Positions 1-6,614 are shown, numbered from the stretch's first letter. The stretch: 6,984 nucleotides of DNA from Akkermansia muciniphila (GCA_943324575.2 CALPMD020000062.1:1-6984); one strand, 5' to 3'. The notes: a model not told the origin generated them from the sequence alone. Numbers and translations are program-made.

Positions 1-81
1 CGTCCGACTGACCCGCCGCTTTACGTCGGCCAGCAGGTGGACGTATTCATCGAAGCCCCCGATCGCCGTCCCAAGCCATGA
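1..81 (+). CDS. Periplasmic adaptor subunit of a tripartite efflux pump, C-terminal end (partial)
   Basis: Frame 1 is open from the window edge and encodes 26 residues, including LYVGQQVDVFIEAP, before a TGA at 79-81. A 'vGQ-V-V-I' strand close to the C-terminus is typical of the last beta domain of HlyD/AcrA-type membrane fusion proteins, which link an inner-membrane pump to an outer-membrane channel in the periplasm. The stop overlaps the start of the downstream outer-membrane factor as ATGA, so the two are almost certainly translationally coupled. The assignment rests mostly on this neighbour, because too little of the protein is visible to separate an RND-type adaptor from an MFS- or ABC-linked one. 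The real start lies outside the window. Confidence 0.7.
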   Translation, partial: RPTDPPLYVGQQVDVFIEAPDRRPKP

Positions 82-1478
82 ACTCACGCCTGCTCCTCTT
101 TCCTGCCGCATTGCTTCTCGGATCGTGCACCCTCGGGCCTGACTTCCAACTGCCGTTTGCAGAGGGCGGATCGAAATGGAAAGAGGCGAAGGTGGAATCC
201 GCCCGGCACCTGCCTGATGATTGGTGGACCCTCTTCAATGACCGTGAGCTGAGCCGCTTGGTGAATCGCGCGCTGGCTGCCAACCAAGATCTATCAGCCG
301 CCAAGTCCCGCGTGGACACCGCCCGTGCGCTGGTCGGCGTGGACCGCGCCAGACTTTTTCCCACGCTCGACCTCACCGGCACGGCGGGAATTTCGCGTAG
401 CTCCGCCGATGCGCTGCGTGGAAATCTGCCAGCGGGAGCCGGCATTGAGCTCGAGTCCCAGCGGTATCGGAGCACCTTCAATCTCGCCTACGACATCGAC
501 CTCTGGGGGCGCAACAAGCGCCTCGTCGAGGCTGCGACTGCCCAAGCGAGCGCCAGCGAAGCGCTGTTTGTGTCGCAGCGCCTGGGCGTCGCCACCGAAG
601 TGGCTCGCCAGTATTTCCTGCTGCGTGGGCTCGATGCCCAAGAGTCCGTGGTCGTCGATACGATCAAAAGCCGTCAGGCGGCGCTCGACATCGAGAAGTC
701 CAAATCCGATGCCGGGCTGGTCGATGGACTCACTTCCAGCCGCGCGCGAACGGAGTTGGAATTGGCCAACAATGACCTCGCGGCCGTCCAGCGCCAGCGC
801 GGCTCGGCGGAACACGCTCTTGCTGTGCTCTGCGGTCTGCGGCCGTCCGACTTTTCAGTCGCCCGCCGCAGTTCTCTAACCACGCTGCCCACGATCCAAG
901 CCGGGCTGCCTGCCGAGGTCCTCAACCGCCGCCCCGATGTAAAGGCTGCGGAAGAGGAACTGCGTACGGCCAGCGCCCGCATCGGCGTGGCCAAGGCTGC
1001 TTTCTATCCGAACTTCACCCTCAGCGCCGGAGCGGGCTTCGAGTCCGTCGACATCAAGCGCTTCCTCGACTTGCAAAACCGAGTGCTCGCGCTGGGCACC
1101 GGCGTGGCTGCGCCCATCTTCAACGGTGGCTCTAACAAGGCAAACTATCAGGCATCCCGCAGCCGCTATGACGAGGTCCTCGCCACCTACCAGCAGACCC
1201 TGCTCATCGCCCTCCGCGAGGTGGAAGACGCGCTGGTCGATCTCAAGGGGTTGGCCAAATCCCGCAGCGCGCTCGAGCAGGCTCTGGCCAGCGCGCGCGA
1301 TACCCGCAAGCTCTCCCAAGAGCGCTACGACAAGGGTCTGACCAGCTACCTCGATGTCGTCGATGCCGACCGCAGCGTGTTGCAAACCCGCCTCGCGCTG
1401 AGCCAAGTGGATGCCCAACAACGCATTACCCTCGCGGTTTTGGTCAAGGCACTGGGCGGTGGCTGGAGCGGCAAATGA
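78..1478 (+). CDS. Outer-membrane efflux lipoprotein, NodT/OprM family
   Basis: This is a 466-residue outer-membrane factor, the trimeric channel of a drug, metal or solvent efflux pump. Residues 1-17 form a lipoprotein signal peptide with lipobox LGSC; Cys17 would be acylated, and the mature start CTLGPDF matches the usual 'C-x-x-GPDY/F' of the family. DDWWTLFND, then YDIDLWGR at 138-145, RRPDV at 284-288, FNGG at 348-351 and SYLDVVDADRSVL from residue 423 are the hallmarks of the two repeated OEP domains, and the length is normal. The ATG at 78 overlaps the upstream adaptor stop, which fixes the start although no Shine-Dalgarno sequence is visible. The inner-membrane pump is not in the window, so the substrate cannot be inferred. 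The reading frame is intact. Confidence 0.95.
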   Translation: MNSRLLLFPAALLLGSCTLGPDFQLPFAEGGSKWKEAKVESARHLPDDWWTLFNDRELSRLVNRALAANQDLSAAKSRVDTARALVGVDRARLFPTLDLTGTAGISRSSADALRGNLPAGAGIELESQRYRSTFNLAYDIDLWGRNKRLVEAATAQASASEALFVSQRLGVATEVARQYFLLRGLDAQESVVVDTIKSRQAALDIEKSKSDAGLVDGLTSSRARTELELANNDLAAVQRQRGSAEHALAVLCGLRPSDFSVARRSSLTTLPTIQAGLPAEVLNRRPDVKAAEEELRTASARIGVAKAAFYPNFTLSAGAGFESVDIKRFLDLQNRVLALGTGVAAPIFNGGSNKANYQASRSRYDEVLATYQQTLLIALREVEDALVDLKGLAKSRSALEQALASARDTRKLSQERYDKGLTSYLDVVDADRSVLQTRLALSQVDAQQRITLAVLVKALGGGWSGK

Positions 1479-1523
1479 TGGCCCACGAATTGCAAATCGA
1501 TCATATTTCAAGGCTTGCTTCTC

Positions 1524-1532
1524 GGTGATAAT
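1524..1532 (+). promoter_or_regulatory. Possible extended -10 element upstream of pfp
   Basis: GGTGATAAT lies 20-28 bases before the pfp start and resembles an extended -10 element. No good -35 hexamer is found at 16-18 bases upstream, so this is weak. The gap between the efflux operon and pfp (1479-1551) is the natural place for a pfp promoter, because the two neighbours have unrelated functions. Confidence 0.25.
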
Positions 1533-1551
1533 TGACGATTCTAACGGCCCC

Positions 1552-2775
1552 ATGAGTCGTTTATTCGGAAAAGTACTTGTCGCGCAGGGTGGTGGCCCCA
1601 CCCCGGTCATCAATCAAAGCGTTGTAGGCGTTGCCCTTGAGGCCCGCAAGTTCAGCCAAGTGACCTCCATCTATGGAGCCGTCCACGGCGTGCGTGGCAT
1701 CATCGATGAAAACTTCGTCGATCTCACTCGCGAGACCACCCACAACCTCGAGCAAGTGGCCGGCACGCCTTCCTCGGGCTTGCTTTCCACCCGCGACAAG
1801 CCCGATGAAGAATACTGCGCACGGATGTTCAAGGTGATGCAAGCCCACGACATCCGCTACTTCTTCTACGTCGGCGGCAATGATTCGTCCGACACAGTAC
1901 GCATCGTCAACGAGCAGGCGAAGGAAGCGAACTACGAGCTGCGCGCCATTCACATTCCCAAGACCATCGACAACGATCTCGAGGAGAACGACCACTGCCC
2001 GGGCTTCGGCTCCGCAGCCCGCTTTGTCGCCCAGGCTTTCTCCGGCGTCAACCTCGACAACCGTGCACTGCAGGGCGTTTACATCGGCGTGGTGATGGGT
2101 CGTCACGCGGGATTCCTCACCGCTTCCTCCGCCCTGGCTCGCAAGTATTTCGACGACGGTCCGCACCTGGTTTACGTCCCCGAGCGCGCCTTTGAAATGG
2201 ACAAGTTCCTCGGCGATGTGGACCGCGTTTACAAGCAGCACGGCCTCTGCACCATCGCAGTTTCAGAAGGCATCTCTGATGTGGACGGCACTGCGATGAT
2301 CACCAAACTGCTCGGCACCGAGGAGCGTGATTCTCACGGCAACATCCAGCTTTCCGGCACCGGCGCACTCGGCGACCTGCTTTCCAACGAGATCCGCAAA
2401 TCGCTCGGCATCAAGCGAGTTCGCTCCGATACCTTTGGCTACCTGCAGCGTTCATTCATGGGCATCCAGTCCGATCGCGACGCTCGCGAAGCTCGTGAAG
2501 TTGGCGAGAAAGCCGTGCAATACGCGATGTGGGACAATGTGGACGGCTCGGTGGTGATCCGCCGCCCAGTCCTCAATTACAGCGTGGACTACGATCTGGT
2601 GCCCATCGAAAACGTGGCTGGGAAAACCCGCCACATGCCCGACAACTTCATCAATGCGGCTGGCAACGGGGTGACCGAAGACTTCTTGAACTACTGCCGC
2701 CCACTGCTCGGTTCCGATCTGCCGGAGCCGCACCGCCTGCGTGCGCCGAAGGTCGCGAAGATCCTTCACAAATAA
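1552..2775 (+). CDS. pfp: Pyrophosphate-type 6-phosphofructokinase
   Basis: The 407-residue product belongs to the phosphofructokinase A family and would interconvert fructose 6-phosphate and fructose 1,6-bisphosphate in the cytosol, in glycolysis or gluconeogenesis. An N-terminal GGGPTPVIN loop is followed by GGNDS at 108-112, PKTIDND at 136-142, MGRHAG at 182-187, SEGISD from 238 and GYLQRS at 296-301. Phosphoryl-donor choice in this family follows two positions: Asp after GGD/N (here Asp111, Gly in ATP enzymes) and Lys in PKTIDND (here Lys137, Gly in ATP enzymes). Both indicate PPi use, which would make the reaction reversible. The frame stays open upstream to 1411, inside the efflux gene, but homology begins at MSRLFGKVLVAQGGG, so ATG 1552 is chosen. 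No Shine-Dalgarno sequence is visible. PPi dependence is inferred from the motifs, and ATP use cannot be excluded. Confidence 0.93.
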   Translation: MSRLFGKVLVAQGGGPTPVINQSVVGVALEARKFSQVTSIYGAVHGVRGIIDENFVDLTRETTHNLEQVAGTPSSGLLSTRDKPDEEYCARMFKVMQAHDIRYFFYVGGNDSSDTVRIVNEQAKEANYELRAIHIPKTIDNDLEENDHCPGFGSAARFVAQAFSGVNLDNRALQGVYIGVVMGRHAGFLTASSALARKYFDDGPHLVYVPERAFEMDKFLGDVDRVYKQHGLCTIAVSEGISDVDGTAMITKLLGTEERDSHGNIQLSGTGALGDLLSNEIRKSLGIKRVRSDTFGYLQRSFMGIQSDRDAREAREVGEKAVQYAMWDNVDGSVVIRRPVLNYSVDYDLVPIENVAGKTRHMPDNFINAAGNGVTEDFLNYCRPLLGSDLPEPHRLRAPKVAKILHK

Positions 2776-2791
2776 GGATCCTGCGTTTCCC

Positions 2792-2809
2792 TCCCTGTCC
2801 AAGCAGGGA
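2792..2809 (+). terminator. Weak hairpin just after pfp, possible terminator
   Basis: TCCCTG (2792-2797) and CAGGGA (2804-2809) form a 6-base-pair stem with a 6-base loop, 16 bases after the pfp stop. No T-tract follows, so it does not meet the usual pattern of an intrinsic terminator. It may act as a 3' end stabiliser or mean nothing. Confidence 0.25.
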
Positions 2810-2840
2810 TAGGCAGAGTGGGTCGAGGCACCGACGCATT

Positions 2841-2869
2841 TCGCAATGCGCACGTTCAAAGCATTGCGA
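2841..2869. repeat. Perfect 9-bp inverted repeat
   Basis: TCGCAATGC (2841-2849) and GCATTGCGA (2861-2869) are exact reverse complements separated by 11 bases. This is the longest perfect stem I found in the gap after pfp. No T-run follows on either strand, so it is not a typical terminator. It could be an RNA stem or a two-fold symmetric binding site. Confidence 0.5.
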
Positions 2870-2915
2870 TCTGCAACGGCATTCACTTCCGCAGCTTCAG
2901 AAGATGTGTCGGTTA

Positions 2916-2935
2916 AGCGCTTCAATCCAAGCGCT
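2916..2935. repeat. Perfect 7-bp inverted repeat
   Basis: AGCGCTT (2916-2922) and AAGCGCT (2929-2935) are exact reverse complements with a 6-base spacer. Each arm also contains the palindrome AGCGCT. No function can be assigned from the sequence. Confidence 0.4.
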
Positions 2936-2962
2936 GACTTAAAAACCAAGCTGACCGCCACA

Positions 2963-2977
2963 GCCGACAAAGTCGGC
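2963..2977. repeat. Perfect 6-bp stem with a three-base loop
   Basis: GCCGAC (2963-2968), loop AAA, GTCGGC (2972-2977). The stem is GC-rich with a tight loop, 48 bases before the lipoprotein start. No T-tract follows. If transcribed it should fold, but a stem this short can arise by chance. Confidence 0.35.
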
Positions 2978-3024
2978 ATAGATCATGCGAGAGGTAGGGC
3001 CTGTGCCTCAACCCAACTAACCAC

Positions 3025-3201
3025 ATGAAAACGATCCTCCAAAGTCTGGCGACTCTAGCGATTCTGGTTTGCCTCACCAATTGCACCACCAATGTGAATC
3101 CAGGTGTACCCTCAAGCTCCACCACGACGACAACCCAGAGTGGCAGTCGAGTCTACCCTAGTGGCAATATCACCACGGAAAGGACGACAACGATCCGCTG
3201 A
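3025..3201 (+). CDS. Small Thr-rich lipoprotein, 58 residues
   Basis: ATG at 3025 opens a 58-codon frame ending at TGA 3199-3201. MKTILQSLATLAILVCLTNC is a compact lipoprotein signal peptide: Lys2, a hydrophobic core and a lipobox LTNC with the acylated cysteine at position 20. The mature part is only 39 residues, is polar, has 12 threonines (a run of five at 33-37) and ends in a Thr/Arg-rich tail. I do not recognise a family. A membrane-anchored, probably unstructured peptide is the most that can be said. It stands alone between pfp and cca, 72 bases before the latter. No Shine-Dalgarno sequence precedes it, as at the other starts here. The classic signal peptide is the main reason for calling it real; the gene would be missed by many length cut-offs. 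Confidence 0.7.
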   Translation: MKTILQSLATLAILVCLTNCTTNVNPGVPSSSTTTTTQSGSRVYPSGNITTERTTTIR

Positions 3202-3250
3202 TCGCTGCTTGAATTGCGCCAAAGATTTCCATTCCCGCTTGAATCCTCAT

Positions 3251-3316
3251 AGGAGTCGGCCAATGGTTTTGCCATGCCTGCCCGTGAAGCTGCCTTGGAA
3301 CTTGCCCACCGGCTGA
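3251..3316 (+). other. AGGAG plus a 17-codon open frame overlapping the cca start
   Basis: AGGAG (3251-3255) is the only good Shine-Dalgarno-like sequence near a start in the window. It sits 7 bases before an ATG at 3263 that is out of frame with cca and opens 17 codons (MVLPCLPVKLPWNLPTG, stop 3314-3316), overlapping the first 14 codons of cca. Relative to the cca ATG at 3274 the spacing is 18 bases, too long for normal pairing. It could be a translated leader controlling cca, or chance. Confidence 0.25.
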
Positions 3317-4599
3317 ATGCTGCGGGGTACGAGGCATTGTTTGCGGGCGGTTGTGTGCGAGATCGGCTCTTGGGCTTGGAGCCGAAGGACTACGACATCG
3401 CGACTTCAGCGCGGCCTGAGCAGGTGCTCGCGCTTTTTCCGGGTGCCAATGAGGTGGGGGCGCACTTTGGCGTGGTGATCGCCAAATGCCGCGGCCATCA
3501 CGTAGAGATCGCAACCTTCCGGACGGATGGCAGTTACAAGGATGGTCGGCGGCCTGAGACGGTGACGTTTTCGACGCCAGAGGATGATGCACAGCGGCGG
3601 GATTTCACGATCAATGGCTTGTTCGAACGGCCGGAAACAGGCGAGGTCATCGATTATGTCGGCGGGCTGGCTGATCTGAAGGCCAAGCTGCTGCGTGCGA
3701 TCGGTGAGCCGCACAAGCGATTCACCGAAGACGGGCTGCGGCTACTGCGCGCCGTGCGATTTTCGACTGTGATAAACTTCGACATCGAAGCCAGCACCTT
3801 GGCGGCGATCTGCGAGTGCGCTCCCCTTCTGGAACGGATTTCGCCCGAGCGGATTCGCGATGAGTTCTCAAAGATCCTCGTCTCGCCGCGCCGCCGTGCG
3901 GGTGTTGAGCGATTAGTGGAAACGGGGCTGATGCTGCACATCGTGCCTGAGTTTTTAAAAACCATCGGCTGCGAACAGCCGCCCGAGTGGCATCCCGAGG
4001 GCGACGTCTACACGCATACCTGCATCATGCTGGGGATGCTGGGACCGGATGCACCACTGGAGCTTTGCCTGGCCGTGTTGCTGCACGACATCGCCAAGCC
4101 GCCTTGCCAAACATTCGACGACGAAGCGGGGCGAATCCGCTTCAACGGCCACGACGCGATGGGAGCAGAAATGGCTGACGCGATCCTGCGCCGCCTGCGC
4201 TACCCGAATGATGTCGTCGACGCCGTGGTGCCGATGGTGGCACGGCACATGCAGTTCATGAACGTGCAGCAAATGCGCACGGCCAAGCTGAAACGCTTCA
4301 TGGCGGCCCCGACCTTTGCCGAGGAAATGGAACTGCACCGCGTCGACTGCGGATCGTCGAATGGCTTCACGGACAACTACGAGTTCCTGCAAGCCAAGGC
4401 TGAGGAATTTGCTTCCGAGCCGTTGATTCCGACACCGCTGGTGACTGGGCGCGACCTGATCCAGCTCGGCCTCGCTCCAGGGCCGCATTTCAAGGCACTG
4501 CTTGAAGCGGTGCAAACTGAGCAACTGGAAGGACGAATCCTTGATCGCGAGACCGCTCTCGGCTACCTCAAGGAGCTCAGCGTTGAAACTTCCGCATAA
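3274..4599 (+). CDS. cca: tRNA nucleotidyltransferase (CCA-adding type) with HD domain
   Basis: This 441-residue class II nucleotidyltransferase would build or repair the 3' CCA end of tRNA. Head domain: GGCVRD at 25-30, the metal-binding pair Asp39/Asp41 in KDYDIATSA, and RRDFTIN at 108-114. The base-selecting EDxxR motif is Glu152-Asp153-Gly-Leu-Arg156, and LRAVRF follows. SPERIRDE at 190-197 belongs to the tRNA-binding neck. An HD phosphohydrolase domain follows, with His248, His271-Asp272 (LLHDIAKP) and His293-Asp294 in NGHD, all intact; in some relatives this domain gives phosphodiesterase or phosphatase activity. ATG 3274 is the only ATG in frame after the stop at 3250, and it suits the homology, since the first motif begins at residue 25. 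CC-adding, A-adding or poly(A) polymerase activity cannot be excluded, because these share the same motifs. Confidence 0.93.
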   Translation: MPAREAALELAHRLNAAGYEALFAGGCVRDRLLGLEPKDYDIATSARPEQVLALFPGANEVGAHFGVVIAKCRGHHVEIATFRTDGSYKDGRRPETVTFSTPEDDAQRRDFTINGLFERPETGEVIDYVGGLADLKAKLLRAIGEPHKRFTEDGLRLLRAVRFSTVINFDIEASTLAAICECAPLLERISPERIRDEFSKILVSPRRRAGVERLVETGLMLHIVPEFLKTIGCEQPPEWHPEGDVYTHTCIMLGMLGPDAPLELCLAVLLHDIAKPPCQTFDDEAGRIRFNGHDAMGAEMADAILRRLRYPNDVVDAVVPMVARHMQFMNVQQMRTAKLKRFMAAPTFAEEMELHRVDCGSSNGFTDNYEFLQAKAEEFASEPLIPTPLVTGRDLIQLGLAPGPHFKALLEAVQTEQLEGRILDRETALGYLKELSVETSA

Positions 4600-4608
4600 T
4601 TTGTGCGG
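4592..4608 (+). terminator. Weak hairpin spanning the cca stop codon
   Basis: CCGCAT (4592-4597) and GTGCGG (4603-4608) can form a 6-pair stem with one G-T pair and a 5-base loop, overlapping the cca stop. It is followed by CTTTGG only, so any terminator activity would be weak. The 63-base gap that follows would allow a separate promoter for the next gene. Confidence 0.2.
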
Positions 4609-4662
4609 CTTTGGATCAAATCTGCAGCGCACACCCCTATCCTTTCCATCACTTTTCCAGCC

Positions 4663-5772
4663 ATGAACTCCAGCATCCCTGTCGAACACTCCGATCCCGT
4701 CAATGCCGCCATCCTTGCCGTTTCCGAGGATCTAATCGCCGGCTTCCAACGCCATCCGTTTCACGTGATCGCTGAAAAATCTGAAGTGCCGTTAGAAACG
4801 GTGATCGAGCGCATCCGCGCAATGGTCGAGGCCGGCGTGGTTCGGCGCGTTCGGCAGACGCTGCTCGCCACCAAGCTGGCACACGGTGCGCTCGTGGCGT
4901 GGAAGGTGCCTGAAGAAAAGCTCAATGCCGCATTTGATTTCATGGCCAAGGAGGATCCGTTTTCCGGGCACGTGGTGATTCGCTCGACGGACACGGAAGT
5001 CTCCGGTTCGGGCTACCGCTTGTGGACAACGCTGAAGGTTCCGGTCGGCGAATCGCTCGATTTTCATGCGACCACCCTGCTGCGCCTGACTGGGGCGACC
5101 GAATATCTGCTGATGCCAGCTAACGGAGTGTTCGCATTGGGTGTCGGCCATACCCGTCGCAAAGTGCTCGAGCCAGGAGCCAAGGCCGATGAGCCCGCCG
5201 TGATGATGACTACGACGGCGGTCGACTTGACAGCGGAAGAGTGGGATGTGCTGCTCGCCCTCAAGGAAGAGCTCTCGCTCGATGAGATCGGTGAAACCCC
5301 GTGGGACAAGCGAGCGGAGATCGCTGGGGTCTCGCTCGAGCGCTTCTGCGAAGTCGCTGAAACGCTCAATCAGAAGAAAGTGATCGGTCGTTTTTCGACA
5401 TTCCTCGAACACGTCAAGCCATCCGCCTCTGGCGAACGCGTGACCCGCTTCAACGGGCTATTCCACTGGGCCGTGCCGAAGGGCCGCGAGGTGGAGGCCG
5501 GTGGCGAGGTGGGTCGGCATTTCTGCATGACCCACGCCTACTGGCGCGAAGGCGGTCCGCAGTTTGGCAACGTCAACATCATGGGCGTCATGCACGGTAC
5601 AGAAAAAGATCGAGTGTTGGAGCATAAGGCAGCGATTGACCTCCACCTCGCCGCCGCCGGGATTCCCGTGAGTTACACCAACGTTTTCTGGGGCGGTCGC
5701 TCGGAGATCAAGCCGTCGGAAATTTCGCCGAAGGTTTACGCGGCGTGGCATTCCACGCATGGAGACGTGTGA
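4663..5772 (+). CDS. Two-domain AsnC/Lrp-fold protein resembling fused siroheme decarboxylase AhbA-AhbB
   Basis: The 369-residue product has two similar halves. Each has a winged-helix HTH (about 31-62 and 214-247) followed by an AsnC-like ligand domain. In half one, GHVVIRS (His103, Arg107), GYRLWTTL (Trp121) and GVFALGVG match in order the 'HNYLR', 'YNxWFTL' and 'FKIxV' signatures of AhbA/NirD-type domains. In half two, MTHAYWRE (His291, Tyr293, Arg295) and VNIMGVMHG (His311, Gly312) match 'THxYxR' and 'YNLFAMVHG' of AhbB-type domains. Known relatives decarboxylate siroheme to didecarboxysiroheme in alternative heme or heme d1 synthesis. The key asparagine of YN in half one is Arg here, and the Tyr of half two is Val, so activity may differ, or the protein may be a heme-responsive regulator. 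ATG 4663 is preferred to a GTG at 4603 because homology starts near residue 12. No heme genes are adjacent. Confidence 0.75.
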   Translation: MNSSIPVEHSDPVNAAILAVSEDLIAGFQRHPFHVIAEKSEVPLETVIERIRAMVEAGVVRRVRQTLLATKLAHGALVAWKVPEEKLNAAFDFMAKEDPFSGHVVIRSTDTEVSGSGYRLWTTLKVPVGESLDFHATTLLRLTGATEYLLMPANGVFALGVGHTRRKVLEPGAKADEPAVMMTTTAVDLTAEEWDVLLALKEELSLDEIGETPWDKRAEIAGVSLERFCEVAETLNQKKVIGRFSTFLEHVKPSASGERVTRFNGLFHWAVPKGREVEAGGEVGRHFCMTHAYWREGGPQFGNVNIMGVMHGTEKDRVLEHKAAIDLHLAAAGIPVSYTNVFWGGRSEIKPSEISPKVYAAWHSTHGDV

Positions 5773-5805
5773 GGCAAACAATCCAGAGATGGAGTATCGC
5801 CGGAA

Positions 5806-5835
5806 TTGACAAGGAAGCGGTTCGTTCGGCAGATT
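5806..5835 (+). promoter_or_regulatory. Possible promoter for fabG with a consensus -35
   Basis: TTGACA at 5806-5811 is a perfect sigma-70 -35 hexamer in the 69-base gap before fabG. At an 18-base spacing lies CAGATT (5830-5835), which matches TATAAT at only three positions. If used, transcription would begin near 5842, at the fabG ATG itself, giving a leaderless or nearly leaderless message. The poor -10 keeps confidence low. Confidence 0.3.
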
Positions 5836-5841
5836 CTTTGG

Positions 5842-6588
5842 ATGTCACGTTTTGCCAATAAAATCGCTGTCGTCACCGGAGGTGGCCGCGGAATCGGTCA
5901 GGAAATCGCCCGTACGCTTGCTTCCGAAGGTGCGAAGGTCGCGGTGGTGAGCCGCAGTGCTGCGAGCTGCGGTAAAGCGGCGGAGGAAATCAATGCGGCC
6001 TTCCCAGGATCGGCCACGGCTTATGCCGTGGATGTGGCAGACCATGCGGCCGTGCAAGAGCTAGCCAAGAAGATCGGCGAAGAGCTTGGCCCAGTGAATA
6101 TTCTGATCAACAACGCAGGCGTGACCCGCGACGGATTGCTGATGCGGATGAAGGAGGAAGATTGGGATACGGTCTTGGATACCAATCTGAAAGGCGCTTT
6201 CAACACGGTCAAAGCCTTCATGCGGGTACTAATGAAAGCGGAAGATCCGCGGATCATCAACATTGCCTCGGTCATTGGCTTGATCGGCAACGCGGGCCAA
6301 ACGAACTACTCGGCAAGTAAGGCGGGGCTCATCGGCTTCACCAAGGCTGTCGCCCGCGAACTGGCTGGTCGTAGCGTGACTTGCAATGCGGTGGCCCCGG
6401 GGTTCATCACTACGGACATGACCGATGAATTGGCACAAGCCGTTAAAGACGCGGTGATAGGCAAGATTCCTCTGGCGACCTTCGGGGAGACGCAGGACAT
6501 CGCCCACACGGTCGCGTTCCTCGCCAGTCCGGCGGCCCGCTACATCACCGGTCAGGTGATCGCCGTGGACGGTGGAATGACCATGTGA
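5842..6588 (+). CDS. fabG: 3-oxoacyl-[acyl-carrier-protein] reductase, short-chain dehydrogenase family
   Basis: The 248-residue product is a classical short-chain dehydrogenase that would use NADPH to reduce 3-oxoacyl-ACP in fatty acid elongation in the cytosol. The Rossmann cofactor loop is TGGGRGIG at 12-19, NNAG is at 90-93, and the catalytic tetrad is Asn115, Ser143, Tyr156 and Lys160. The PGFITTDMT stretch and the C-terminal VDGGMTM are features that distinguish FabG from most other members of this large family, and the length is typical. ATG 5842 gives the normal MSRFANKIAVVTGG start; the frame is open back to a TTG at 5806, but that extension has no family resemblance. No acpP, fabD or fabF gene lies beside it, so a paralogue with another acyl substrate (for example acetoacetyl-CoA) remains possible. 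The next gene begins 26 bases downstream. Confidence 0.92.
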   Translation: MSRFANKIAVVTGGGRGIGQEIARTLASEGAKVAVVSRSAASCGKAAEEINAAFPGSATAYAVDVADHAAVQELAKKIGEELGPVNILINNAGVTRDGLLMRMKEEDWDTVLDTNLKGAFNTVKAFMRVLMKAEDPRIINIASVIGLIGNAGQTNYSASKAGLIGFTKAVARELAGRSVTCNAVAPGFITTDMTDELAQAVKDAVIGKIPLATFGETQDIAHTVAFLASPAARYITGQVIAVDGGMTM

Positions 6589-6614
6589 GGTAATCTCACC
6601 CATATCTACCCGAC

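Larger units (their letters stand above)
2776..3024 (+). other. Gap of 249 bases with several short inverted repeats
   Basis: No convincing protein gene is seen between pfp and the small lipoprotein. A 60-codon open frame at 2846-3028 has much lower third-position GC (about half) than the neighbouring genes, rare codons such as AGA, AGG, ATA and CTA, and no family resemblance. The stretch holds four perfect inverted repeats, listed separately, and looks slightly less GC-rich than its neighbours. It probably carries the pfp 3' end and the lipoprotein promoter. A small structured RNA is possible but unproven. Confidence 0.5.

Noticed and set aside
1411..1551. Upstream extension of pfp into the efflux gene
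   Set aside because: This frame is open by chance inside the efflux gene; the phosphofructokinase fold begins right after ATG 1552.
876..1613. Long minus-strand open frame (245 codons) opposite the efflux gene, and similar ones at 1561-2241 and 3955-4689
   Set aside because: They lie opposite strongly supported genes, have no recognisable motifs, and are expected from the codon bias of GC-rich genes read on the other strand.
1873..1887. Asn110 in place of the metal-binding Asp of GGDGS/GGDDS in the phosphofructokinase
   Set aside because: From memory, GGNDS is usual in the PPi-type subfamily of about 400 residues, so it is not an active-site loss.
2846..3028. 60-codon plus-strand open frame ending in an ATGA overlap with the lipoprotein start
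   Set aside because: Third-position GC is about half, well below the neighbouring genes; it has several rare codons and no signal peptide or motif. The ATGA overlap alone is not enough, though a comparison with relatives could revive it.
4603..4662. GTG start at 4603 extending the siroheme-decarboxylase-like protein by 20 residues
   Set aside because: The extension has no family resemblance, and its first bases overlap a potential hairpin; ATG 4663 gives a natural N-terminus.
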